Assembly (NCBI GenBank): GCA_009760855.2
Contig: WPIO01000064.1
Span: 1,813,501-1,877,500, forward strand
Length of the DNA stretch: 64,000 bases
Origin: Cristatella mucedo
Taxonomy: Eukaryota; Bryozoa; Phylactolaemata; Cristatellidae
Direction: 5' to 3'
The position numbers and the translations under genes were made by a program. How positions within the stretch are numbered: position 1 is the first letter of the stretch; every line of letters begins with the position of its first letter. This document shows positions 10,863 to 20,878 of this stretch, in pieces. Below the pieces are notes generated by a model. The model had not been told where the DNA came from, searched no databases, and saw only the letters and a list, made by a program, of their open reading frames with translations.

Positions 10863-11265
10863 AATAATAATAATAATGCACTCGATAAAGTGCCCTCAGA
10901 GAACTTAATCTCTTTCTAGGCGCTTTACATTTGCTGCAAAGGGAAATGCAATTGAATGGTTAGTAAAATCATGCTTGAAAAACAAACAAAATGAATAATA
11001 TGGTTAGGGGTGACATGCACAGGGTCAGCATGCAAGTGTGGTTAGTGGCAGCATGCACAGTGTCAGCACGCATAAGCACATCAAGGACGAATCACAGGGA
11101 CCCACTAAATGCTGTCCTAAATAGGTGTCTTTTAAGTTCTTTTTAAATGTGGTCAAGTCAGGGGATGTTCTGACGCAAGTCGGGAGTGAGTTCCAGGCTT
11201 TGGGAGCATGCGAGCTAAATGCACGGTCTCCAAAGGATTTAAGGTTTGTACGAGGTATTGGTAAA
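10863..11265 (-). mobile_element. L2-A LINE 3' end, next to CNOT3 exon C
   Basis: On the minus strand it encodes SLPIPRTNLKSFGDRAFSSH, PKAWNSLPTC and LTTFKKNLK, then a stop, the 3' UTR with the GTGCATG/CACCCCTAACCA words, the terminal hairpin (AAGCGCC..GGGCACTT) and (ATT)4. It is truncated at its 5' end at about 11265, where it joins a segment repeated inverted at 11882-12014. It is in the same sense as CNOT3. Confidence 0.9.
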
Positions 11266-11397
11266 CTGGCTGGGAGAGCCACCAGCCACCAGGAATGCGT
11301 TATAAATGGCCCCTATGAGGTTTCCATTGGTTGGGGTACACGATCGCTTTCGCCCAGCGAAATGTCAGTACGTCGCCAAATACTTTTAACTTTGTTC
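11263..11397 (-). repeat. Inverted repeat, arm 1 (joined to L2-A)
   Basis: About 130 bp closely similar, in inverted orientation, to 11882-12014. Shared words include TTTCGCTGGGCGAAAGCGA, TGGCGACGTACTGA and CCAACCAATGGAAACCTCAT. On the minus strand it runs straight into the truncated 5' end of the L2-A copy within CCAGCCAGTTTAC. About 480 bp separate the arms. Confidence 0.85.
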
Positions 11398-11777
11398 ACA
11401 GTTCAATAGTAAACGTAGCCAATTCAAATATGGCTAAAAATCTGACCTTTGTAAATTTGGTTGCGTTTTAGCTCGGCTTTGCTTTTCAGTTATTTCTTGC
11501 GCCGACATTTTAATTGCTATTCAGATCTGCATGTTGCCTCACTGTGTACACTGAATTTCCTGCATCAGCAAGCATTTGGCTGATTCAGCTCGTCCCTACA
11601 GCAGACTGATACGAACATTTCGACTCAAAATAATGAAATACATATCGCCGTCTCTTTCGTTTCCACTCGCGTGTCGTCTCTGAGGTTTTCTTTTATTGGT
11701 TGACTGCTGACCCTTGCTCTGGCATCAGAGAGTAAGCGCGAAATGGTAAGAGCCGAGCGAGCAGCGTCCTGTAAATA

Positions 11778-11966
11778 ATGCACTCCTTAGAATGTTTCGA
11801 ATTAGATTATAAACCTGAAGACTTGGACACTGTGTACCGCAGACTGAAATGGCTGATAGAGGACTGTTTAATGGGTGGCTTAACTAAGTTAAAAGTAATT
11901 TGGCGACGTACTGAAATTTCGCTGGGCGAAAGCGACGGTGTACCCCAACCAATGGAAACCTCATAG
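11778..11966 (+). CDS. Unidentified open frame, possible exon or retrocopy
   Basis: A 62-codon plus-strand frame reading CFELDYKPEDLDTVYRRLKW, LIEDCLMGGLTKLK and then VIWRRTEISLGESDGVPQP. The first half, rich in acidic/aromatic/Leu residues, looks like real protein. It lies after CTCCTTAG (weak acceptor) and crosses AAAAGTAATT (possible donor). Its second half overlaps the inverted repeat, whose other arm carries the same stop codon. It sits in the CNOT3 intron B-C on the opposite strand. I do not recognise the family; a fragment of a transposon or of another host gene is equally possible. Confidence 0.25.
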   Translation: MHSLECFELDYKPEDLDTVYRRLKWLIEDCLMGGLTKLKVIWRRTEISLGESDGVPQPMETS

Positions 11967-12014
11967 AAGCCATTTACAACGCATTCCTTAAGGTTGGTGG
12001 CTCTCCCAGCCAGT
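11882..12014 (+). repeat. Inverted repeat, arm 2 (no L2 attached)
   Basis: Partner of 11263-11397. Similarity begins at AAGTTAAAAGTA and ends at CTCCCAGCCAGTTT. Here the flanking sequence after CAGTTT is unrelated to L2-A. Confidence 0.85.
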
Positions 12015-12908
12015 TTCGAAGACATACAAATACTTGCCAGCTGCACGTGTACACATGCTTACTCATCGCACACAAACTCGCTTAGAATTACAGAACATTA
12101 CAATCCAATGGGTAATGTAACTTTTTAATTTTCTCGAGACTGCTGACCAAAATAGCGAGACATCAAGACCCTAAGGTATCCAAGATAAATAAAAACGCTT
12201 TGTGCTGGGATTGAACCAGGAGCCATTGAGAAGTGATCTCAACACGTACGTCTTTTGTCAGCTGTCTTCTGTCTTGAACTGAATTATTTGCTCGGCGGGA
12301 AGCCTGCAAACATCCCCAGCAACGAAGTCACCAATTTGAACTTGGAGGCCAAGCCACTAAGTTAAGAAGGTTCTACGACGGCATCAAAAATTGCTTGGGA
12401 GCCCCGCCGAGGGGCTAACCAACAAGAATCAAATTTTGGAGTAACCAGCTCACGACTTGCACGAATCTGTCGTCCACTGGGAATTGGTCTCGCTAGTCAC
12501 CGATAATAAAAATAACATCAAGTACTCCAAAGTATTGGAGGTGGCTGGATTTTCAATAAAGCGTTCAAAGCCTGGCTGGGGGTAAATAGTCATGCAAAAA
12601 CTCTGCGCAATTCGGAAATGGCAATCATAAAGTCTTCTGTGGACAGTCGCAACTGTGGATCGTTGCAATCGTTAGCCTTCTTATCTGCAATAATTCTCCT
12701 ACTTAGCAATAGAAGATCGAACTAAAATCTAGGAACTAATATCCAAAAGGAATGAATGCAGGCGATACATCATTTCGCAAGCTCATCGCAGACCAAAAGT
12801 GATATGAAGCTTCGCATCAACAGACCATTGTGACGATCGTCGTATCGTTTACAGTAGGCCAGAGTAGATCGTATACGAATGTGGGCCTGGTAAAAAAATA
12901 GCTTACAT
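12015..12908. other. CNOT3 intron B-C, unassigned
   Basis: No gene. A B-box-like GGTTCAATCCC occurs on the minus strand near 12220 but lacks a convincing A box. Confidence 0.35.
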
Positions 12909-13042
12909 GATTCAGCAACCTCATTGATGTAGCAGCTGAAGAGCCTTAATGGCTATCGGTGCCGGATTGCCTACGGCAGGACTCGAGCCCAAAGGACGGA
13001 GCACCGCGAGGCGGCTACGTGTGACGCCGTGTCGCCATACGA
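12909..13042 (-). mobile_element. SINE-A (tRNA-derived), old copy
   Basis: On the minus strand it has a degraded tRNA-like head, a B-box remnant GGGCTCGAGTCC, CTGCCGTAGGC, and the body ATAGCCATTAAGGCTCTTCAG ending in AGGTTGCTGAATC. It matches the SINE-A layout of 14797-14972 at lower similarity. Confidence 0.65.
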
Positions 13043-13259
13043 ACGACTCCTTGTAGCCACGATTAAAGCCAAATTGAAGAGCTCTGAGTTCACTCAGCTC
13101 GGTCCAACCCTTGGGCGTGTGTGAGGGTAAACTCTCTGACACTAACACCCAACTCTCCGACAATGCAGCCATTTAGCCCTAAATAGGCATAAGTTTCACA
13201 TATCTGCTGTTGAGAGTAGTGCATGTCCTAAACACCTAACCATCCTGTAGTCCTCCTCG

Positions 13260-13500
13260 ATGCAGTACTGTACACTGTCTAATCTAGCTAATTCCTTCTC
13301 TGTACGCTGTCTAGCTTGCTCTCCCCCCCCCGGTGGGGGAGGGCATCTAGCTCGTGCCCACACCAGGTGTGACCCTGCAAGCTACCTAGCTTGCTCCCCT
13401 CCTCTCCCCCCCCCCCCCGCCCCACGGTGCTATCTAGCTCGCCCCCCCCCCGCCACCTGGTGGGAGGACCCTGCACGCTGTCTAGCTTGCCTACACGCAG
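13260..13500. repeat. Degenerate C-rich minisatellite (CTAGCTTGCTC-CCCC units)
   Basis: The word CTAGCT(T/C)G(C/T) recurs at about 13312, 13349, 13388, 13434 and 13481. Most copies are followed by C9-C14 runs and GGTGGG or CACCTGGTGG. Units are about 40-47 bp. The minus strand is G-run rich and could form quadruplexes. Confidence 0.75.
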
Positions 13501-14640
13501 GCAGACTTCGAGCAGAGAGCGTTGCCGGCTATCAGCCATCACGAATGTTGCCATTCGTCTTCTGTCAGCGAAGAGCTGACCACTTCCGGTGGCGAGCAGC
13601 TGCACCCCCCCCACCCCGACGTCAGTTCGCTTAATTGCCCTGACTCCTCGTATTTCTACACAGCCCGAGAGTCTTTTCTTTTTTACCCAGTAGACGTTTC
13701 TTCATTCACCTGGATAAATACAAAAATTACATGGCCGAATAGGCATTGTTTTCTATAGCTCCGTCTCATCTCGAGACGGCTGGAGCTTATGAGTGGACGC
13801 ACGTTCGAGAACGACGGCTGACTGCTGCCCAGCAGCCGTCAAGTACAATAGCGCTCGCTTGTAGTAGGAACAACAGGACAACGGCTGCCGGTCGATTTGA
13901 GTGCAATCATAATCTGCCCGTCAATCAGGGCTGAAGATCGGTTGATAAGATAAGCAACCCATGTACGATTAGAGCGTACTGACTTACTGAATAAGCTGCC
14001 TTATAGAGTTCTGCTACTTCAGAGCTCGATGCCATCTGAACTTAGGGCCACTTATTTCTGGTATGTCCTGGCAAATCAGCCAACGAACGGCAGCGATACT
14101 AGCAGTAAGAAATGCCCATCAGCCAGCTAGGAGGCTCGCGGCAATACCGTCGCTATTCTCTATTGGCCGGTCGCCTCATCAGGCTAAGCCTCCCGGCACT
14201 CTCAGTCAATGCACTCAGCAGAAAAAGTTGCTAGTTCTGACTGGCAGCGACTCGAACAGCGAATCCACTCTGACTGGTCAGCTCATGGCACGCGATCGCT
14301 CATCCTTAGCCCAGGCTAGCCCAATTAGTCGTCCTGCAAAATCCGGCTTCGTCTCGGCTAGTCTTCGGGATTTGGCTGATACGAGCCATCGTCTACTGAA
14401 AGTGAGACAGAGAAGCCAATCGACGGTCTCGTTTCGCCTGTGCGGGTTTCCTAAATAACAGACCTTCCATAACGGGAATCCGTTGGACTTCGCCTGCTCA
14501 CAGGACAAGCCAGGCAGCTCCTGAGGTCTGACGTCTCGTAGGCGCCAGGTAGTCGCAGCTTACTTCGAATAATGGGGGTCTCAAGAATCCTCCTATGTTT
14601 AACCAGCTCAGCAACTAACACCGGCAGAAAAAAATATGCA
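13501..14640. other. CNOT3 intron B-C, unassigned
   Basis: Short frames at 14063-14458 and elsewhere have no recognisable motif. No repeat identified. Confidence 0.35.
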
Positions 14641-14796
14641 TGATTCATTCGCATGGCGCCCTAGAAAAACTTAATCGCTACTCAGCCGCTTCACGTATGC
14701 CGCGGCACTCGAGCCCCCCCCCGACCTCGGTCACCAAAACTGTCCACCTCGACCTTGGTCGAGGTGAGCACCTTAAGCACTGAGCCAAATCATCGT
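14641..14796 (-). mobile_element. SINE-B (tRNA head, L2-A-like tail)
   Basis: On the minus strand it reads TTGGCTCAGTGCTTAAGGTGC (A-box region), then GACCTCGG, a disturbed B box ending GGGCTCGAGTGCC, then the tail GTGAAGCGGCTGAGTAGC..TTAAG..AGGGCGCC. The tail corresponds to the L2-A hairpin. Confidence 0.75.
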
Positions 14797-14972
14797 AAAA
14801 AACACTAGCTGGATTAGCAGCCTCTTTTTTTATAACGACGGAAGAGCCTTTACGGCTATCGCCACCATTTGTAGTGCAACAAAGGATCGCCCACCGCAGG
14901 ATTCGAACCCACGACCTCGGGACCAAGGTCATGTAAAGCAACCGCCTTACCGAGTGCGCCATCTCGTCGCAT
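14797..14972 (-). mobile_element. SINE-A, adjacent to SINE-B in the same orientation
   Basis: It has the A-box region GGCGCACTCGGTAAGGCGGTT, the B box GGGTTCGAATCCTGCGGTGG, and the body GATAGCCGTAAAGGCTCTTC ending AGAGGCTGCTAATCCAGC. With 14641-14796 it forms a SINE tandem. Confidence 0.85.
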
Positions 14973-17739
14973 TGTTGTCTCTTAACATCCACGTGGGCAG
15001 CAACGGCTCTTCCCTCCTGATCCCTGTCGCCCTTGTTCGGCCCAGGCGCTCTCGCCTGACGGTGCGGCGGAGCAAACAGTATGGCCAGTCCCTTAGCTCG
15101 CTCCCGTACTGAACTCCCAAGAGCCTTCACGACGGCGGCTCGGCACTCTGCCGTCACTGGGCCACATTCTGCTTCCGCCCCCTGCTGTGGCAGCTGCTGC
15201 TACTGTCGCGCCACGTTCTGACTCGGCATGAATCATCTTTAGCTGACTGCCCTATGGCTGTCAAAGCGACTCTCGGCAATGGAAGCAGTGAATCGTAGCG
15301 TACACCGCCGGCGCTGCAACCCGCCCCTCCTCCTCCGAGCGAGCAACTATTCACTCGGAGGAGGGAAAGAGCACTGACTGAGCCGGAGGCCCCCCACCCT
15401 CACCCCCCCCGTGGCTCTCGCTGCGAGTGCGAGACGTCGGTGGCTTCCTCGCAGTTGGCCCTCGGCAAACGAGCTAGCCACGCTCGCTTAGCTAATGCTG
15501 TAGCAGGCTGTTCAACATGGTCGCCAGCAGAAGTTGATATTTAAGCTAAATAAATGCGCTATTAGTTATCTATTTAGCTTCGGATTTTTGGTTTAGTATT
15601 TAGGGGTTGTATGTATTGGGACTTACGATTCACTAGTTTGATTCTGTATTTTGGGGGGCTGAGCTTTTGGATTTAGAGCTTAGGTCTTAGTATTCAATAT
15701 TTAGGTAGTAGAGAGAACTCTTATATGGAAGAGATGACTAAAAGCGTGTCTATTCAGCATAAATATAAACGTGCGCTGGCGAACACGTCGGACAGCCAGC
15801 TGTAAACACTGCACCCATGGAGCAGCTGACATAGCTGTATGACGAAATCGACGCCGTATTAGCTGGCTCGCTCAGCCCCGCGGCGGTGACCGAAAGCTTC
15901 GAAATACTTAGAGCTCGACGTCCTGCTTTCGCTGCTGCTCGTCTGCTCGATGGGGAAGCGGTGGGCAGAACTTCCCTACTCCTGGCAGTCGTCGCTGAAC
16001 AATTGCCGCCGTGCTTCTTGCTCGGGGAGTCGCGTTTCCGGGATTTTCGCGCATTTATTGTAAGCTTAATTTAATTGCCACAGGACGAGCGAGCTCGCCG
16101 GCCGACCCGAACGCTATCTATGTTCGGCTATTTTCTTTTTGGGCTACCCGACGCCGACCAACGACAGCACTCCGCACTTTTATTCCCTGGAGCGTCCAAT
16201 CCGCAGACGCATTCCCGGTAATTGCTCACCAGTCCCGCATGCAGTAGTAACCGCATCCACTTCTGCGACGGTTTCAGGAACGCGGGCTATTAAAGCCGCT
16301 GAGGCTCTTCCGAAAAGTCAGAGTCGCTGCAGTGGCGCCGCGGTCAAGGTCACGATTGAAAAGAGCTCTTTACCCGTTCATGATAGCGCCGCCTGTCTTT
16401 GCTGCAAGCGAGCGCCCGCGAGCTCAACGCGCCACGGCACTCTCGAAAAGCCTCACGAGAAGCCGCACGAGCCGGCTAGCCGGCGGCCGGCGCTAGCTGG
16501 CAGACACCTGGCGGCACGAGATCGTTTCATCCGCGAACGTCCGCAGTGTCTACTGGGTTTTTTCGGCACCTAGTCGGTCGGACAACGGCTCGATCTCTAT
16601 CTTTTTTTGCGGAGGAGCTGAATGCGTCACTCGCACGGAGCCGACCGAGTCGCTGACGACAGAGTGCTTCTTCCCTTTCGGCCTCCGCCATCCCCCTCTA
16701 GTCTTCCTTCCGTCTTCCCTCCCCCTCCGCTGCTTCCACTTCGGCCAAGGCCAAAGTGGAACCGAGGCAACGCCGTCGCGCCTACCGTCTCTTCGGCTGC
16801 GAGCGATCGACTGTCGCAGCCGTTGACTGGCTTATTTTTTCTTTATCTTGTACCGAGCACGCCGAGCTCCGTGGATTTTTCTATTCTACGAAGGAGGCCA
16901 GTCGTCTATGGAAAGCCCTGAACGGAGGCGGGCGGTGGCGCCACGCTCGTCATCGACCCAAGGGCAAGACCCGAAAGATTTTCTCATAGCGGGTGGGGCA
17001 AGACGGGCTCAAGCAAATGGAAGACCGCAGTGGGTGATAACGGCGATAGTCGACACAAACTCGGCGGCTGCTCGGCTAGTGGAAGTGGGACATGATTTTT
17101 CGTCCTTGATTTTGAAGGGGGGGGGGCGAGGAGGCGCGCACGGGGAATGGAGGCAACCCAGGTGTCGCTCCTCCCTGCTCGGCCTCTCGGCCTTGGACGA
17201 CAATGAATGAATTTCACTGGTGTCTGCGCGACCGAAGGCGAGCTAAAATCAGAATGGGGAATTAGTTTAGGCTGACGCGCCAATACGGTCGCTGTGCTAA
17301 TCTGCACTAGCACGATCCAACTCTTCTCACGACGATCTAGCCAACTAGCGAGAGCGTCAAAAGAGCTTCGCCACTCGACCACCAAAGAGCGGCACCACGA
17401 GCATCGAGCAGCAGGAGGCTGTCTGAGCTAGGCATGCACAAAATTAGACCGAGCAAATGCAGTAGTACGCATCGCCGACAGGCAGTATGATGTAATTGAT
17501 TTGATCGTTACCTTTGTCCCAGATTAAAATAATTCAGCTCACTGCTTCGGCAGCTCGTAAAGATAAATTGTACAGGACGCGAGCTTACAGCTTGACTCGT
17601 TGGCAAGGATTGGATGAATTCCGAATGCCAGCTGCACGATGCGCAGCAGCCTGGGGACTTCCGCTCGGGGAGACTAGCAAACAGCGATTTCAAACTGACA
17701 TCATTTGAAGCACCGTTAGCGTATCGGCACGAACCTAGT
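14973..17739. other. CNOT3 intron B-C, unassigned, GC-rich
   Basis: No recognised gene. Several GC-rich open frames (15886-17210) lack motifs. A T/G-rich stretch at 15560-15710 contains TTTAGG-like words. There is a poly-G run at 17118-17127. Confidence 0.35.
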
Positions 17740-17812
17740 CACAATAAGCGCCTAGAAAGAGATTAAGTTCTTTGAGGGCGCTTTATCAAGTGCAATATTA
17801 TTATTATTATTA
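17740..17812 (+). mobile_element. L2-A 3' tail only
   Basis: AAGCGCCTAGAAAGAGATTA, then TTGAGGGCGCTTTATCAAG and (ATT)5. A terminal-only copy of about 70 bp, antisense to CNOT3. Confidence 0.85.
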
Positions 17813-17927
17813 AAATGACATCAAGATTCTTTGCCATAATACGACCCGAATCGTCGAGTACTGGTCGAAGCAGGTGGCCTATTTCCTGAGCCCTTTCTAA
17901 AGAGGAGCTTCGAGCTATCGTTGATGA

Positions 17928-18101
17928 GCCGCGATGGCTCACTAGGTAAGGCGGTTGCTTTTCACTACCTCGGCCCCGAGGTCGTGGGTTCGAATCCTGC
18001 GGTGGGCAATCCAATATTGCCACTGCAAGCGGTGGCTATAGCCGTAAAGGCTCTTCTGTCGCGATACAAAAGGGGCTGCTGAATCAGTTAGTATTTTTTG
18101 T
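17928..18101 (+). mobile_element. SINE-A, best-preserved copy
   Basis: A-box region TGGCTCACTAGGTAAGGCGG, B box GGGTTCGAATCCTGCGGTGG, then GCCACTGCAAGCGGTGG, ATAGCCGTAAAGGCTCTTCT and an end AGTTAGTATTTTTT. The tRNA-like part is about 75 bp with an extra CCTCGG..CCGAGG palindrome. It faces 18445-18612 as an inverted pair. Confidence 0.9.
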
Positions 18102-18444
18102 TTTGTTTGGCATATCCGAACACTGAACTAGCTCCTTCGTCTCTAGCGTGATGCTAGGGCAATAGGCTGGCTGTCTTTGGCCACCCCAAATCATGACAGC
18201 AATTTTCTTTCGACCAGGGAACCGGCTTCCCAGCATGCACCAGCAGTCTCTTCTCGATCAACTGTGGGAAAACGGTCGGTAGCCAAGCAATACCCCAATC
18301 CATCCTCATGATCAATGCCAGTCAATGTGGCACTGCATCCCAAACTAGTTTTCCGCCCCACGATCAAGTTTTACCACGCGCATCAGGTTTGCTTTTCATA
18401 TACATTACCTTCCAGCAGATCTGCCTTTCCATAAATAAATAAAC

Positions 18445-18612
18445 GCTGGCTGATTTAACAGCCTCTTTTTGTATGGCGACAGAAGAACCTTTACGGCTAT
18501 CACCACCGCTTGCAGTGGCGATAAAGGATCGCCCACCACAGGATTCTAACCCACGACCTCGTGACCAAGGTCGTGAAAAGCAACCGCCTTACCAAGTGAG
18601 CCATTACGGCCC
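18445..18612 (-). mobile_element. SINE-A, inverted partner
   Basis: The same sequence on the minus strand: GGCTCACTTGGTAAGGCGGT, GGTCGTGGGTTAGAATCC (one B-box change), GTGATAGCCGTAAAGGTTCT and AGGCTGTTAAATCAGCC. About 340 bp from the plus-strand copy. Confidence 0.9.
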
Positions 18613-18879
18613 CAACCGGCGAGAGGGCCGATTTTAGATGGCTAAGGCGGCAGTCGACCACTCGAGCCAAAGGGCCCAGTTGCCGGCTGCTTCTCTTACC
18701 GGAGGCTACGGAAGTGTATTGATATGAAGGCTGGCGTGCCGTTCATGGGGCGTCAAACGTTAGCGGGCCGAGGCTGCCCTCTACTTCCAGGGGAGCCATG
18801 ACCGTGACCGTGACCGTGGCCTGGTCCAGTCCCCTGCCAGAGCCTTTCTTCAGATGCCGCTGCAAGCGGCTTGTGAGGA
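18613..18879. other. Unassigned intronic sequence
   Basis: Includes a short (GTGACC)-type run at 18800-18820. Nothing else recognised. Confidence 0.35.
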
Positions 18880-19004
18880 GGACGCTTTAACCTACCATTC
18901 AATTGCATTTCACTTTACAGCAAATGTAAAGCGCCTAGAGAGAGATTGAGTTCTCTGAGGGCGCTTTATCAAGTGAATTATTATTATTATTATTATTATT
19001 ATTA
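18880..19004 (+). mobile_element. L2-A 3' tail copy
   Basis: CATTCAATTGCATTTC, CAGCAAATGTAAAGCGCC, GAGATTGAGTTCTCTGAGGG, CGCTTTATCAAGTG and (ATT)9. A clean end of L2-A. It stops about 125 bp from CNOT3 exon B, on the opposite strand. Confidence 0.9.
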
Positions 19005-19127
19005 CCTAGTTCGCAAAGCGGCACGGCACACGAGCTCAGAAGCAATCGTTTCTCCAAGTGCAAGGAGCTAGCTGTAAGGGTACCGGGCGGGAGCATGTCT
19101 GCTGCAAAATGTGCCGGAACTAGTCAC

Positions 19128-19217
19128 CGTTTCGATGACTTTTCTCAGTTCGATCACGAGGCTCTTCTCCTTCACTTCATTTGAGCTGGCCCACGATTTC
19201 ACTTGGTCGCGGAGTTT
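19128..19217 (-). CDS. CNOT3: CNOT3 exon B (N-terminal Not domain)
   Basis: The acceptor is GTTTATCTGTTGCAG and the donor is GAAACG|GTGACT. The exon is 90 nt, exactly 30 codons, phase 0 to 0. It encodes KLRDQVKSWASSNEVKEKSL followed by VIELRKVIET. Vertebrate CNOT3 has [20 protein letters not shown]...RKLIET at the same place. This is one of the most conserved blocks of NOT3/NOT5 and leaves little doubt about the gene. It follows exon A, whose last codon (CAA) completes the KKLQ joint. Confidence 0.96.
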
Positions 19218-19439
19218 CTGCAACAGATAAACAAGGCGATCGTCGTGGCACACATTGATCGTCACGTCATTTACTTTGCAGGTAAGACCTGGCAAATCTG
19301 CTCCCGTGCGGTGCATCACATGCGGCGCTTGTGAAGGTTGTAGTTTCAAACTCGCCTTTCTCGCATTTAGAATAGTAACCAAATCACTCGACAGGCGAAT
19401 CACACATACACTGCTCTGATAATTTCACGTTGTACGCAT

Positions 19440-19720
19440 TATAATAATAATGATGAAAGCGTTTGTAGAGTTCCTTGTGAGAACGAATCAGTATCTGGGT
19501 GCTTTAAATATCACTGCAAGGGAATCAATAACCAAGGGTAAATGACATGTACGATAAAATGCTCTAAAAAGCATGCAGAAGCACACAAAAAAGACATTCA
19601 GGGCCGCCGGTAAATAGGACTTCTGGTGGGTAACGGGGATTGAACCAACTGCAATTAAGCCCAAAAAGCGCACAGTAAAACAGATAGGCTCGCTGGGGCA
19701 GGGGAAAAGCTGAGTGGAGC
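19440..19720 (-). mobile_element. Possible third tRNA-derived SINE
   Basis: On the minus strand there is a B-box-like GTTGGTTCAATCCCCGTTACC. About 170 nt on there is a tail AAAGCACCCAGATACTGATT..CGTTCTCA..AAACGCTTT followed by (CATTATT). The layout (tRNA-like box, body, hairpin-like end, ATT tail) resembles SINE-B but the sequence differs. The A box is not clear. Confidence 0.35.
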
Positions 19721-20539
19721 AGAATTCTTTTTTAGCTGAGACTTGAATGATGCCAAGTCAATGCATGCAGACTTTCGGTGAACACGAACTGAATTAAAAA
19801 AAAATAAGACTAAGACACCTGATAATACGTAAGTAAAAATGAACAAACTTATTTTACGAGAATTAAAAGAAAACCATATCGCAAGAAGAGATAGGCTTAC
19901 CTTGGCGAAGGGGGTGAATCCTAAAAATTCCCAAAGCCTCGTTGCTGAAGGATCAGGTTACAAGAAATAAGATAAATCATCAAGCAAATGAAATACAGCT
20001 ATCAAAACAGCAGCAACACAGCAGCAACGGATGCTGAGCAACGGATTCGTATGCAGCGTCGAAGTCTCCGAGCGGGCCTCTAGGAAACCGATTTGCAGAC
20101 TGAAGAAAGGAACTCCCCCCACTGTGAAACAAAGAAAGGCAACTCCTCCATTCTGAAAAAAGTGAGAATCGAGATTCGCTCCTTGAGCCAGCGAGCAATG
20201 AGTTGCAAAAAGAAAAGTGCTTGGGCAACGGTTTCCAGAGCTTGAAGTCCGGCGCGATATGCCACAGCCTCGTCCCACACACTGTCTTGTGGACGTAACT
20301 GAGTCATGCAGCCAGCCGCGTGCAAAGAACTCCAGGGACCGGAGGCAGCGAAGGTAGTAATCAGACTGCGGTCAGGCAGACTGCCTGGGTTGCTCGCTTT
20401 TCCTAGGCCACTCTTACAAACCGCAGGAAAGTCAACGTTAGGGAGGGTATCTTGAACTGAATTAGCCACTCAACTGGAATCCGCCGCCGACGCCTCAACA
20501 CCAAGGCACAACACGAGGGTACGTTGTACTGACACCTTG

Positions 20540-20626
<87 letters not shown>

Positions 20627-20648
20627 ACAGGCAGACAGATAGATAGGT
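20540..20648. repeat. (CAGG)n microsatellite grading into CAGA/GATA
   Basis: About 22 units of GGCA/CAGG, then AGACAGGCAGACAGATAGAT. Its minus-strand translation is an artefactual LPAC repeat. Confidence 0.95.
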
Positions 20649-20689
20649 GAGTAGGCATGATGGCAATCCTGCAGCCTGGTCAAAGCATG

Positions 20690-20835
20690 TTTGGGCGCTT
20701 TTCAGGCAGCTGTCGCACCAAATTTCCGAGTGGGTACAGATAAATGTTGCAGGATTTGAATCGGGGCTGCTGGGTCCAGAATCCACGACACTAGCTGCCA
20801 CACCGCCGGTGTGGCCTAACAAGGAGCTGCCGAAA
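20690..20835 (-). mobile_element. Possible tRNA-like SINE
   Basis: The minus strand carries GTGTGGCAGCTAGTGTCGTG (A-box-like) and, 30 nt on, CCGATTCAAATCCTGC (B-box-like), a normal spacing for a tRNA-derived promoter. No matching copy was found elsewhere in the window. Confidence 0.35.
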
Positions 20836-20878
20836 TCGAATGCATTCGACAAGTCTGGGTAGCCCGAGCTCGGCCAGT

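Noticed and set aside
12180-12260. B-box-like GGTTCAATCCC on the minus strand
   Set aside because: No A box at the right distance and no other copy; too weak to call a SINE.
15560-15710. TTTAGG-like words suggesting an interstitial telomere repeat
   Set aside because: No regular period; only scattered T/G-rich words.
17930-18010. Apparent tRNA genes at GGTTCGAATCC sites (also 27975, 28875, 14890)
   Set aside because: The boxes sit in SINE copies with a shared non-tRNA body. No cloverleaf with a proper acceptor stem is formed.
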